DNA from: Endozoicomonas sp. SCSIO W0465
Lineage (GTDB): Bacteria; Pseudomonadota; Gammaproteobacteria; Pseudomonadales; Endozoicomonadaceae
Direction: 5' to 3'
Length of the DNA: 64,000 nt
Assembly: GCF_023716865.1 (NCBI RefSeq)
Contig: NZ_CP092417.1
Location: forward strand, 2,272,001 to 2,336,000
Numbering within the stretch: position 1 is the first letter of the stretch; each line of letters opens with the position of its first letter. This document shows, in pieces, positions 35,213 through 45,245 of this stretch. Under the pieces are notes generated by a model. That model saw only the letters and a program-made list of their open reading frames with translations. It made no database searches and was not told where the DNA came from. The position numbers were made by a program, and so were the translations under genes.

Positions 35213-36780
35213 TTATTGATAGCAAATAGCGCCACGAATATTTTCGTGATCATCATGCAAGGGACCTGTCGTTTGTTTTAACTGTGGCTCCAATGGCATC
35301 AGGTCTTTGCCTGACTGGAGGATTGATCGGACATTTTTTAACCGATAACCCCCGATGTTCCTGGCATGGGCGCAGGCGCAGGCGTTGTTGAGTCGTTCAG
35401 TTCCATATTCCCGCTGCAGGTTTAGCAGCCCCAATGAAGCTCGATAGGCTTGTTCAGGATGCTCCTTGCTATCCAGCAGTGATTGAATAAAACAATAGAC
35501 TTCCTGACCAATGTCGTTAGCCCAGTTAAGTAAACGCTCAGGCGTCCAATCCTGATGGTGACGATGTCGTTCCGGCATATGAACTGCTAACGTCGTAAAT
35601 CCACGTGTGTGCTTGCGAGCGTGGCTGGCCACCACTTTACCGTTAGCGTAGATCGTGACGCAGTGCTCAGTCGCCTGTACTTCTACTTCCTGCCTTCCTG
35701 CCTGGCAAGCTGATGGGGAACCGAGTAGGCGTGCCCCTTGCAGATAATATGATAATCCACATTCACCCGGGCCTTGATAAACTCAGCGAACACAAAAGAT
35801 TGCTTCGGCAGTGGCTTGAGGGCTGGTTCATCCAGTTGTTCAAACGCACTACGTCGCGTTCCTGGCAACTGCTTAAAGGGCTTCAGGTTCAGTTCGATTA
35901 ACAGCTCACGTATCCGCAGGTTCAGCTCTGCCAGGGTAAAGAACATTTCATGACGAAGCCTGGCCAGTATCCACCGCTCCACTACCTGTACACCGACTTC
36001 TGCTTTGGCCTTGTCTTTGGGTTTGTAGGGGCGTGCCGGAATGACTGCCACCTGGTAGTGACAAGCCAGGTGCTGGTATGATGGGTTGAGATCCGGCTCG
36101 TACCGACAGGCTTTGATAACTGCGCACTTTGGGTTGTCTGGCACAACAATTTCTGGCACCCCACCAAAGAACTCAAAGGCCCGTTCATGAGACCCCAGCC
36201 AGTCCTCTGTTTTTTGTGACAGAGTCGCTTCAGCGTAGGTATAGTTGGACGCTCCCAGCACTGCCACAAATATCTGGGCATTGTGGGCAATTTCGCCGGT
36301 GTCCGGGTTGATGATTGGCATGGTTGGCCCGGCATAATCAACAAATAACTTTTCACCTGCATTGTGCAGCTGTCGCATAGATCGCTTTTGACAACCACGC
36401 CACTGATTGTAACGGTGACAGTACTGGGCATAGCTGTAGGCATTGAGGGGGTGGGCCTGACAGTATTCTTCCCAGAGTCGTTGTTTGGTCACTTCCTTGC
36501 GCTTCAGTTCCTGATGCACCTCAGCCCAGTCAGGATCAATCAACCCTTTTCGATTGGCTATCGAGGCATCGGGAAACAGCGCCTGAATAAGCTCAGGCTC
36601 AGATATATCCTCTGCCAGGGGCCAGCTTAATTCCGATTCCTGAAAGGCCTTAACGTAGTTGGATACCGTCCCCACACTGACCCGTACACTGCGGGAAATT
36701 TGTCGGAAGCTGAGTTGGCTGCCAAACCGCATCCGGAGTATTTCTAGTAGCTTACGCATGGTAATCCTGTTTTCTGTCAT
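35213..36780 (-). pseudogene. istA: IS21 transposase IstA, frameshifted by an 8-bp duplication
   Basis: The probable start is ATG 36780 (MTENRITMRKLLEILRMRFG). The N-terminal helix-turn-helix reads LSFRQISRSVRVSVGTVSNY, and the DDE core includes KLFVDYAGPTMPI, VPEIVVPDNPKCAVI and PKDKAKAEVGVQVVERWI. The frame then reads LARQEGRK and stops at 35683. The missing tail (ATEHCVTIYANGKVVASHAR, up to NIRGAICYQ) lies in another frame ending at 35213. The cause is visible: TTCCTGCC occurs twice in tandem at 35687-35702, and removing one copy restores LARQEVEVQATEHCVTI. Confidence 0.9.
35687..35702. repeat. 8-bp tandem duplication that breaks istA
   Basis: TTCCTGCC is present twice in succession. One copy fits the expected RQEVEVQA reading of IstA, and two give a premature TAG. 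This is a slippage-type mutation that could revert. Confidence 0.85.
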
Positions 36781-36939
36781 GGCCGGTTCCCTCTCTTGGT
36801 ACAGATAAGAACGGCCAAAGTTATGGAAAATCAATGCATAAGAAGATATTTGTTAGCTGTATTAGACCGGTTTATGGTCTGTTGAACAGCGTTTCTGGAA
36901 GCTTGAACGGTGATTCTGGAAATCATCAAAAAGTGTTCA

Positions 36940-37023
36940 AAAGAAACCAGAATAGGTGTTCAAGTGTTACCAGAATGGGTGTTCAAGTGTTACCAGAATG
37001 AGTGTTCAAGAGTTACCAGAATA
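36940..37023. repeat. Multiple terminal binding repeats at the istA-side end of IS21
   Basis: GTGTTCAAGTGTTACCAGAA-type units (about 23 bp) recur three to four times at 36940-37023. IS21 elements carry several copies of their terminal repeat as transposase-binding sites. The left end (34369-34415) has two looser copies. Confidence 0.8.
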
Positions 37024-37222
37024 TGCAATCTGGTTTGTCGTCTCATTTGGTTGCGGCATACTTTTTGTGGAGCAGCTGGATCAATTCAGCTTTTTTGGTT
37101 TTCCATTGGGCTTCTGGTTTGCCCAGCAGGGCTCCATCTATACCTTTCTGATTCTGATTTTTGTCTATATCGGGTTGATGAACCGGTTGGATAGAAAATA
37201 CAACGTTCAGGAGGAAGAGTGA
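37024..37222 (+). pseudogene. DUF4212 symporter small subunit, 5'-truncated by IS21
   Basis: Encodes IWFVVSFGCGILFVEQLDQF then a second membrane helix (GSIYTFLILIFVYIGLMNRL) and DRKYNVQEEE. This two-helix DUF4212 protein is the small partner of VC_2705-type sodium:solute symporters, whose gene starts at 37224, two bases after this stop (TGAG ATG spacing). The first codons remain at 34351. Expression from the native promoter is blocked by the 2.7-kb IS21. Confidence 0.85.
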
Positions 37223-37223
37223 G

Positions 37224-37600
37224 ATGGCAACTCAAACACTGATCTTCCTCTTTGTCGGCTTATCGTTCGCGCTCTATATCGGTATAGCTATCTGGTCCAG
37301 GGCTGGATCAACCAAAGACTATTATGTGGCCGGTGGCGGTGTTCATCCGGTTGCCAACGGTATGGCAACAGCAGCGGACTGGATGTCGGCGGCCTCCTTT
37401 ATTTCCATGGCCGGAATTATCTCCTTTATGGGGCGTGATGGTGCCATGTACCTGATGGGGTGGACCGGTGGTTATGTGCTGTTGGCTATGTGTCTCGCAC
37501 CCTACCTGCGCAAGTTTGGCCAGTTCACGGTGCCGGACTTCGTGGCCGAGCGCTATTACTCTCAGACAGCGCGAGTCGTGGCAGTTATCTGTGTTATCTT
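37224..37600 (+). pseudogene. Sodium:solute symporter (VC_2705/ActP-like), N-terminal fragment
   Basis: Begins MATQTLIFLFVGLSFALYIG with GGAGGAAG upstream and includes the SSS hallmark GMATAADWMSAASFISMAGI and FTVPDFVAERYY. It ends at VVAVICVI, where IS66 copy C is inserted with target duplication GTTATCTT. Joined to 40257-41667 it makes a 595-residue transporter with about 13 membrane helices. Relatives carry acetate or other small organic acids with sodium. Confidence 0.9.
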
Positions 37601-39047
37601 GTAACTGTTCAGCACCCCCACATAAATCTGGAATTTTCTGATTTTTATACCATCCTCTTAAGCACCATTTTTCCACAATATTCGCCAGCATGATTCCAGA
37701 ACTACCCGCAACTATGTCGGCTGAGATTCTCTTGAAAGAGAATGCAGAGCTGCGGATGAGAGTTGCCTGTCTGGAAGAGCGATGTCGAGAATTGGAAGAA
37801 AAGGTTGGCAAGAACAGTCAAAACAGCAGCAAGCCGCCATCGTCTGATGGTTATCAAAAACCTTGTAAAAACAGTAATTCTCCAGATCATTCTGACGACC
37901 TTTCCGCAGATAAAGGTACCGATCCATCGGATGAAAAACCCAATCCTAAAAGTCTGAGACAGTCTTCTGGTAATAAAGCCGGTGGAAAGAAAGGGCATCA
38001 GGGCACTTGTCTTAAACAGGTCGATATCCCTGACTATATTGAGTACCTTCCGGTTAAAGAATGCAATAAATGTCAGGCGTCTCTTCTTGATAGTGAGCCG
38101 GTCAAATATATTGAACGACAGGTGTTTGAACCAGGGAGACCGGGTGAATTTGAAGTAACGGCCCATAGAGCTGAAGTAAAAATCTGCACTTGTGGTTGTC
38201 GGAATCAGGCTGAATTCCCGGAAGGTGTTACCGCTGCCGCACAATATGGCTCAGCCACACAGGCTATGGCCGTCTATCTTAACCAATACCATTTCCTGCC
38301 TTTTAAGCGCGTGTCAGAGTATTTTAATACTCTCTATAAAATGAGTGTAAGTGCAGGCACTGTCGCCAATTTTGTGGCCAGAACCTATGAAAATCTGGCT
38401 TCTACTGAAGAGGTTATTCGTGACGCCTTGCGGGAATCGTCTGTTGCCGGAGCCGATGAAACGGGTATGCGGGCCGAGGGCTCTTTGCACTGGCTACACG
38501 TTATGCGGGATGAACAATGGACGCTCTACTACTTGTCTGAAAAGCGAGGTCGTGAGGCCATGGACACGATGGGCATACTGCTAACATTTGCAGGCGTTCT
38601 GGTTCATGATCATTGGAAATCCTATTTTGCATATGCGGCAACTCACGTACTTTGCAATGCCCATCACCTGAGGGAGCTTTTGGGTGTTGTTGATAGGGAC
38701 AGCAATCAACTGGCGTTGCGATTGATGAAGCTACTGAGGCTTTCCTGGCATTACTGCAAGGGCTTTAAGACCATAGGTATGCTACAGATGCCAAGTGTTG
38801 TCTGTGAACGAATCGAGAAGATTTATGACCGGTTGCTTCAGCGGGCTCTAATGAAAGAAGTCGTCTATATGGAGAAGCAACGAGAGGAGCTTAAGCGCAA
38901 GAAAGTCAAGAATACTAAAGCTTACAATCTCTTCAAACGACTCACTGAGTTCAAGGCTGAGACACTGCGCTTCATGTCAGATTTTACCATTCCCTTCGAT
39001 AACAATGGCAGTGAGCGGGATGTTCGAATGGCCAAGTTAAAGCAGAA

Positions 39048-40079
39048 GGCTCTTTTCGAATTCCGAACTGCTGAACTATCCTTGGTGGATATAATTAGCC
39101 ATCGCCAGCATTGACCATGAATATAGGCCGAATCTCAGATCTCATCAGTAATGACACCTGCTTTGAGATGATCCGTGAGAACCGCTGGCCAGATGGCACT
39201 GTTCTCTGTCCGCACTGTGATTCTGAGAATGTCAAAAAGAATGGACACGACAATGTGCAGGTAGAGTGCCAGCACTATTACTGTAAGTCCTGTAAGCGCT
39301 ACTTCGATGACCTGACAAATACGGTTTTCGCAGGACACCACCGACCACTCAAAGTCTGGATTGCCTGTCTCTATTTAATGGGGCTGAACGTCTCCAACAG
39401 CCAGATAGCTCAGGAACTTGATCTGTGTGTCAGTGATGCACACCATATGACCACAGTCTTACGAAATGGTGTTGTTGACCGAAAGCCTGAAGTGATTCTT
39501 GATGGCGAAGTTGAATTCGACGAGGTCTACATTGTAGCTGGTCACAAGGGACACCCTGAAGCATTAAAAAAATCTGGATCGTCCACCGAGAAAAAGAAGG
39601 CTTAAAGGCGCTCCGGGCCGTGGGACTCTTGAAAAAGACAAACCGCCGGTATTGGGAATGATTCAAAGGGGAGGTCAGGTCATTATCAACATGCTGTCGA
39701 ACGTTAAGAAGGCGACAATCGAACCATTTATCAAGAAACACGTAGCCCCACAGAGCCAGATTTATACCGATGAATACAACATCTATGATGACCTTGAAAG
39801 CTGGGGCTTCAGACATAAAACGGTCTGTCACGGCAAAGGTGAGTATGCTCGTGATGATGACAAAGACGGTATTTACGAGGTGCATGTTAATACTATGGAG
39901 GGGTTTTGGTCACTTCTACGCTCGTGGCTAAGGCCTCACAGGGGAATATCCCAAGAGGCTTTACCCCTTTACCTTGGCTTTTTTGAGTTTTTGCATAATA
40001 TTGGCCGAAGAGGCAAAAGTCTTCTTCAGCCCTTAGTCAACTTGCTGGTTACATAGCAGTCTGGAATTGGAAAAGAGCC
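39048..40079 (+). mobile_element. ISXO2-like IS1595-family element, copy 2, nested in IS66 copy C (1,032 bp)
   Basis: Ends GGCTCTTTTCGAATTCC and GGAATTGGAAAAGAGCC are the same as copy 1, with an 8-bp target duplication AAGCAGAA at 39040-39047 and 40080-40087. It shares the internal frameshift of copy 1 and differs at one noticed base (39141). Confidence 0.95.
39111..40056 (+). pseudogene. ISXO2-like transposase in two frames (copy 2)
   Basis: Same organisation as at 19241: a first frame to 39605 ending STEKKKA and a second frame, from RRLKGAPGRG, to 40056. The +1 shift lies at the same A-rich site. Residue 11 is Leu here against Ile in copy 1. Sharing of the shift by both copies means it is ancestral to them. 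Confidence 0.85.
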
Positions 40080-40256
40080 AAGCAGAAAATCTCAGGCTGC
40101 TTCAGGAGTGCAGACGGTGGTTCTATGTTTGCACGGATTCGCAGCTATTTGTCGTCTGCCAGAAAACAGGGAATGGACATATATCAATCACTTCATAGAG
40201 CTGTTCGGAATTACTGTAATATGCCTTTGCTCAGTGCTGAATAGTTACGTTATCTT

Positions 40257-41667
40257 TATCTCCTTTACCTACGTGGCCGGGCAGATGCGTGGCGTTGGTA
40301 TCGTCTTCTCCCGTTACCTGGAAGTGGATATCAATATTGGTGTGATGATCGGCATGGGGATTGTCTTTGTTTATGCCGTACTCGGCGGGATGAAAGGTAT
40401 TACCTACACTCAGGTAGCGCAATACTGTGTGATGATTTTTGCTTACCTGGTGCCAGCGATCTTTATCTCCATGATGATTACCGGTAATCCAATCCCACAG
40501 TTGGGCTTTGGTAGTGATGTTGAGGGTACCAGTCTCTCGGTGTTGGAGAAACTGAATGGATTGTCTCAGGAGCTAGGGTTTGCCCAGTATACCGATGGCT
40601 CCAAGTCCACCATTGATGTGTTCTTTATCACCATGGCTCTGATGGTGGGTACTGCGGGTTTGCCACATGTTATCGTGCGTTTCTTCACCACCCCAACGGT
40701 GCGTGACGCCCGTAAATCTGCCGGTTATGCGCTGTTGTTTATTGCTGTGCTGTACACCACGGCTCCGGCGGTTGCCAGCTTTGCCCGTATCAATCTGCTG
40801 CAGACCGTTTCTGAAGCTGAATACGAGCAGTTGCCTGAATGGTTTGCCAACTGGGAAAACTCTGGCTTGATGGCCTGGGTCGATAAAAATGACGATGGCA
40901 AAATCCAGTATCATCCGGGCGCGCCAATTGAAGGCAAACCATCGTTTATTGAAGCCCGTGGTGACAGTGGTGAACGACTGGTCAGCAATCACCAGACGGA
41001 TAACGCCAATGAACTGTATGTTGATCGTGACATCATGGTTCTGGCCAATCCTGAAATCGCTGATCTTCCCGGCTGGGTCATAGCTCTGGTGGCTGCCGGC
41101 GGTCTGGCTGCAGCTCTTTCTACTGCCGCTGGCTTGCTGCTGGTCATTTCTACTTCCATATCTCATGACTTGCTGAAACGGAATCTGATGCCGGGCATCA
41201 CCGACAAGCAGGAGCTGCTTGCTGCACGTATTGCTGCTGCAGCGGCTATTGGTGTGGCAGGACTGGCAGGCATCTACCCTCCGGGCTTTGTGGCGTCAGT
41301 GGTGGCCTTTGCCTTTGGTCTGGCTGCTTCCTCATTCTTCCCGGCAATTCTTTTGGGGATTTTCTACAAGCGGATGAACCGTGAGGGAGCCATTGCCGGT
41401 ATGGTGACCGGTCTGCTGTTTACGGCCTCTTATATCATCTACTTCAAGTTCCTGGGTGGTACACCGGATCAGTGGTGGTTCGGGGTTTCGCCTGAGGGAA
41501 TCGGTACTCTGGGTATGCTGATTAACTTTGCAGTATCCATGGTGGTTTGCCACGTTACCGAAGCACCACCCAAAGCAGTACGGGATATGGTTGACGATAT
41601 TCGTATTCCTCGCCGGGATGGCGTAGTATCAGGGCCTTTGGCGGAGGGTGAAACGGTTCGGATATAA
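40257..41667 (+). pseudogene. Sodium:solute symporter, C-terminal fragment
   Basis: Continues in frame from 37600 with ISFTYVAGQMRGVGIVFSRY and VLGGMKGITYTQVAQYCVMI, an SSS signature region. It carries a long non-membrane insert (WENSGLMAWVDKNDDGKIQY) typical of VC_2705-type symporters and later helices such as GLAAALSTAAGLLLVISTSI. The C-terminus is VVSGPLAEGETVRI. A terminator follows at 41695. Without the N-terminal helices this part cannot transport. Confidence 0.9.
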
Positions 41668-41694
41668 TTCAGGGCTTTATGTCTGCTTAATCAT

Positions 41695-41727
41695 AAGCCG
41701 CTTTCAGCGTGAAGGCGGCTTTTTTTG
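41695..41727 (+). terminator. Rho-independent terminator after the symporter
   Basis: AAGCCGC, TTTCAGCGTGAAG and GCGGCTT form a GC-rich stem followed directly by TTTTT, 28 bases past the symporter stop codon. Confidence 0.85.
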
Positions 41728-41846
41728 TTGATGCCTCGATTTTGGTAGGCCCTGTTGCAGTGAATACGATGGCAAAATCCAACTTAAATGGACGGTTGAT
41801 GGGGTTAAGACTGACTTTAGTAATCACCATTTACAGGCCAACAGGG

Positions 41847-44800
41847 TTAGTCGTCAACAATTTCTATAGGCTCTCGTGCGGCCTGCCAGTATTGCTCCCC
41901 ATAATCAATCCATAGGCTTTCATTAGCGGGTATGGGTTTTATCGCGATAACAAACACCACCCACTGCCCTTGCTGATTTCTGTGCCTTAGAAACGAAACA
42001 TTCTGTTCCGGGGAATTTTTTTCCCTAATGGCATAAGTGCTAAAAGCATTGATTAACGACGTTATATTGCCTTCTCTGAACGCTGAGATGAAAACACCAT
42101 GAGTTGGAGCAAAGCTATAGCGGTCAATATTTGCTAATACAGCGCCCATGAAACGTGCTCCCTGTTGGTATGTGTTGTCATGGTATTGCTTACCTGCATA
42201 GTGCCCCAACAGCTCCCATTGCGAAATATCCCTGCTGGCGACAACCTCTTGCTGCCCTTTTAATTCACTAAAGATCGATCCATCGTTTTTTTGAACGGAC
42301 ATTCGCTCTTTTAAATACTGCTCTCTTTGCTTGTCATCCAGCGCTTGATATTTTGCTATGGATTCATTAATGCTTTTTCTGATCGATCTGTCATTTGGTA
42401 TGTCGATCTGACTGAAGAAGGTTGTTGGTCTTTGCCTGCTTTCACCAACTTCCCTTTTGACAGATTGTTCTGCCAGCCATAGCGGAGCCTGATCGTTGAT
42501 ACGGTGAGGCAATGAAATTAACTCTGTTGCCTCTTCCTTTATAACGATTATCTCATTGTCCCGGGTATTTTCGGCTCGCTGCTTCAGGAAGGCTTCCACT
42601 TTCCCTTTTTCTGGTAAGCCTTTGCCATTAAACAGGTAGGAAATGCAGCTGATCAGTGTCCAGTCCAGTGGCTTGTCCTTAACGGCCTCGTCATCGCCCT
42701 GCCATCCCTCTTTCAGGCAGCCGAGCTGCAGAAAGGCTTCCACTTTCGCCTTTTTCGGTATGCCTTTGGTATGACACATGGAGGAAATGCGGGGGATCAG
42801 TGCCCGGTCTAACGGCTCGCTCTTAACAGCCTCATCAACGCCCTGCCATCCCTCTTTCAGGCAGGCCAGCTTCAGGAAGGCTTCCACTGATGCCTTTTCC
42901 GGTAAGCCTTTGCCATTACACATGGAAGAAATGTGGGTGATCAGTGTCCGGTCCGGTGGCTTGTCCTTAACGGCCTCATCAATGCCTTGCCATCCCTCTT
43001 TCAGGCAGGACAGTTTCAGGAAGGCTACCACTTTCGCCTTTTCCGGTAAGCCTTTGCCATTAAACATGGAGGAAATGTTGGTAACCAATGCCCGGTCGAT
43101 CGGCTTATCCTTAACGGCCTCATCAATGCCTTTCCATCCCTGTTTCAGGCAGGCCAGCTTCAGGAAAGCTTCCACTTTTGCCTTTTCCGGTAAGCCTTTG
43201 CCACAAGACATGGAGGAAATACTGGTGACCAGAACCCGATCGAAGGGCTTGTCCTTAACGGCCTCATCAATGCCTTGCCATTCCTCTTTCAGGCAGGCCA
43301 GCTTCAGGAAGGCTTCCACTTTCGCCTTTTCCGGTAAGCCTTTGCCATGACACATGGAGGAAATGTGGGTGATCAGTGTCCGGTCGAGCGGCTGGTCCTT
43401 AACGGCCTCATCAATGCCCTGCCATCCTTTTTTCAGGCAGCCGAGCGTCAGAAAGGCTTCCATTTTCGCCTTTTCCGGTAGCCCTTTGCCATGACACATG
43501 GAAGAAATGTGGGTGACCAGAGCCCGATCGAGCGGCTTGTCCCTAACGGCCTCATCAATGCCCTGCCATCCCTCTTTAAGGCAGGCCAACTTCAGAAAGG
43601 TTGCTACTTTCGTCTTTTCTGGTAAGCCTCTGCCATTACACATAGAGGAAATCCTGGTGAACAGAAACCGGTCGAGTGGCTTGTCCTTAACGGCCTCATC
43701 AATGCCCTGCCAGCCCTCTTTCAGGCAAGCCAGCTTCAGAAAGGCTTCCACTTTCGCCTTTTCCGGTAAGCCTTTACCAGAAGACATGGAGGAAATGCTG
43801 GTGACTAGTGCCCGATCTAGCGACTTATCCTGAACGGCTTCATCAATTCCCTGCCATCCCTCTTTCAGGCAGGCCAGCTTCAGGAAAGCTTCAACTTCCG
43901 CCTTTTCCGGAAAGCCTTTACCAGAAGACATGGAGGAAATGTTGGTGAGCAGTGCCCGGTCGATCGGCTGGTCCTTAACGGCGTCGTCAATGCCCTGCCA
44001 TCCCTGTTTCAGGCAGGGCAGTGTCAGGAAGGCTTCCACTTTCGTCTTTTCCGGTAAGCCTTTAGCAGAAGACATGGAGGAAATGTTGGTGAGCAGTGTC
44101 CGGTCGATCGGATTGTCCTTGACGGCCTCGTCGTTACCCTGCCATCCCTCTTTCAGGCACCCCAGCTTCAGGAAAGCTTCCACTCGTGCCTTATCCGGTA
44201 AGCCTTTGCCATTATATAGGGAGGAAATCTGCTTTAAACACGGGCATGCAGCAATTGCAGCTACATCCCCATCTGTCATGCTCGTAAACAGGGTTACACT
44301 GCCTTTGCTCTTCAACATGCTGGTTAAACAGCCGGTGTTCTTCATTGTTTTGCCCACAGCCGAAAAAAACACATCGGCTTTTTGAAAATACCCTGAACAA
44401 ATCTGATGCTCTGTAGCAATATTGAATTGCTCAAGTTTTGAAAAGAGAGTCGATAGGGGAGGGTTGCCTCTGCTCATAGATAACTGAATCCCCCTTTTTT
44501 CAAGCGTCTTCAGTAGTCTGCTGGCGTTAGACAGTACAGCTTTGACGCCCGGGTGACCCAGGGATGGCATTATTTGATGTTGATGAGCGGCGGTAAACTT
44601 TGCGATGATTTCGCTGTGATCAGGTTTCTCATCAACACTTAACGATTCAGGTCGCCCTGACGGGTGTTCAGTAGAAAATAAAGAAGAGGAATCTTCACCC
44701 GGGTCAATATCCATTGGCTGTGGGTAGACGATAACCGAAGGGTGTAAGGCACTGGCTTCATGTCTCACCAGTGGTTCAGTTGGAGTACGCCCGGTTGATG

Positions 44801-45047
44801 CTGATGTAACCGTCTCACCGGCATTCACGCGCTGTCGACATTGCCGTTTTTTCGGATGCCGTTTCGATTCACAAAACTGCTCTCTGAAATCCTCTTGACC
44901 TTGCCTGTTTTCCCGATCAACAGGTTGAACTCTATGTCCGGAGAAATGGCGCTTTCTGTTTTTTCTGTTATTGCCCGGTGATGGCTCGGTGGAACCGGTA
45001 GCTGGGGAAGTGATGAAAACAGGGTGGTTTGATACGGGTGTTGACAT
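41847..45047 (-). CDS. 48-residue-repeat protein with a C-terminal SET-like domain
   Basis: The start is taken as ATG 45047 (MSTPVSNHPVF); GTG 45056 is the frame limit and neither has a clear ribosome site. The N-terminal 160 residues are disordered and Arg/Pro/Ser rich. Eleven helical repeats of 48 residues follow (consensus GKGLPEKAKVEAFLKLACLK then EGWQGIDEAVKDKPLDRALV). The last 150 residues resemble a SET methyltransferase domain: QQEVVASRDISQWELLGHYA at its start, SLINAFSTYA where the NHxCxPN motif is expected, VVFVIAIKPIPANESLWIDY and YGEQYW at the end (about 1048-1054). The His-Ser-Cys of the canonical motif is replaced by Ala-Phe-Ser. SET proteins methylate lysines, and bacterial ones with repeats can act on host chromatin; a secreted role is inferred. 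Confidence 0.75.
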   Translation of the reverse strand: MSTPVSNHPVFITSPATGSTEPSPGNNRKNRKRHFSGHRVQPVDRENRQGQEDFREQFCESKRHPKKRQCRQRVNAGETVTSASTGRTPTEPLVRHEASALHPSVIVYPQPMDIDPGEDSSSLFSTEHPSGRPESLSVDEKPDHSEIIAKFTAAHQHQIMPSLGHPGVKAVLSNASRLLKTLEKRGIQLSMSRGNPPLSTLFSKLEQFNIATEHQICSGYFQKADVFFSAVGKTMKNTGCLTSMLKSKGSVTLFTSMTDGDVAAIAACPCLKQISSLYNGKGLPDKARVEAFLKLGCLKEGWQGNDEAVKDNPIDRTLLTNISSMSSAKGLPEKTKVEAFLTLPCLKQGWQGIDDAVKDQPIDRALLTNISSMSSGKGFPEKAEVEAFLKLACLKEGWQGIDEAVQDKSLDRALVTSISSMSSGKGLPEKAKVEAFLKLACLKEGWQGIDEAVKDKPLDRFLFTRISSMCNGRGLPEKTKVATFLKLACLKEGWQGIDEAVRDKPLDRALVTHISSMCHGKGLPEKAKMEAFLTLGCLKKGWQGIDEAVKDQPLDRTLITHISSMCHGKGLPEKAKVEAFLKLACLKEEWQGIDEAVKDKPFDRVLVTSISSMSCGKGLPEKAKVEAFLKLACLKQGWKGIDEAVKDKPIDRALVTNISSMFNGKGLPEKAKVVAFLKLSCLKEGWQGIDEAVKDKPPDRTLITHISSMCNGKGLPEKASVEAFLKLACLKEGWQGVDEAVKSEPLDRALIPRISSMCHTKGIPKKAKVEAFLQLGCLKEGWQGDDEAVKDKPLDWTLISCISYLFNGKGLPEKGKVEAFLKQRAENTRDNEIIVIKEEATELISLPHRINDQAPLWLAEQSVKREVGESRQRPTTFFSQIDIPNDRSIRKSINESIAKYQALDDKQREQYLKERMSVQKNDGSIFSELKGQQEVVASRDISQWELLGHYAGKQYHDNTYQQGARFMGAVLANIDRYSFAPTHGVFISAFREGNITSLINAFSTYAIREKNSPEQNVSFLRHRNQQGQWVVFVIAIKPIPANESLWIDYGEQYWQAAREPIEIVDD
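42600..44220. repeat. Eleven tandem 144-bp coding repeats
   Basis: The motif TTTTCCGGTAAGCCTTTGCC recurs every 144 bp inside the SET-like gene. Units vary mainly at the fourth to tenth residue after SSM and in the LDRALV stretch. The array is prone to copy-number change. Confidence 0.9.
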
Positions 45048-45245
45048 AGGGAGCACGATTTTTTATCTGAACGGCCTGTAGGTGCCTGTACGGCACTGAT
45101 ACTGACCAGATAAAACCAACATGGTTCAATGAGGGATACGATTGATAGCCAATTTTTGCATTAATGTTTTACAATTGGTGGTTTTTGGCGCACCCAATCC
45201 ATAGTAAAGTAAGCTGTTTTCAGTTAGACAAAGATAGATCCAACG

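Larger units (their letters stand above)
34369..37023 (-). mobile_element. IS21-family element (about 2,655 bp) with broken istA
   Basis: The ends are TATTCTGGTTAACTTGAACA (34369) and GAGTTACCAGAATA (ending 37023), with istA and istB in the minus direction. The istA-side end carries several extra copies of the terminal repeat. Only TGC (34365-34367 and 37024-37026) matches as a possible target duplication, shorter than the usual 4-8 bp, so the exact boundary is uncertain. Because istA is frameshifted, this copy is probably not autonomous. Confidence 0.85.
37690..40244 (+). pseudogene. IS66 transposase (copy C), split by an ISXO2-like element
   Basis: Codons 1-452 (to RMAKLKQK) are intact at 37690-39047. 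The last 52 codons (ISGCFRSADGGSMFARIRSY to MPLLSAE) resume at 40088. The insertion falls just after the NNGSERDVRMAKLKQ region with the last catalytic residue. The present product ends in 22 foreign residues (ALFEFRTAELSLVDII...), at 39114. Confidence 0.93.
37601..40248 (+). mobile_element. IS66 copy C, interrupted by an ISXO2-like element (2,648 bp in total)
   Basis: The ends GTAACTGTTCAGCAC (37601) and GTGCTGAATAGTTAC (ending 40248) are flanked by GTTATCTT at 37593-37600 and 40249-40256. The length equals 1,608 bp of IS66, plus 1,032 bp of the nested element, plus its 8-bp target duplication, so no other change has occurred. The order of events is clear: IS66 first, then the ISXO2-like element. 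Confidence 0.95.

Noticed and set aside
36910..37194. Frames starting within the IS21 end repeats
   Set aside because: They only arise from the repeated TGTTCAAG units; the real continuing frame is DUF4212.
40108..40250. Start of the symporter C-terminal frame in IS66 sequence (MQTVVLCLHG)
   Set aside because: This part is IS66 read in another frame; the true fragment begins at 40257.
42600..44220. Long antisense open frames over the 144-bp repeats, such as 42778-43350 on the plus strand
   Set aside because: They are shadows produced by the repeat periodicity on the strand opposite the SET-like gene.
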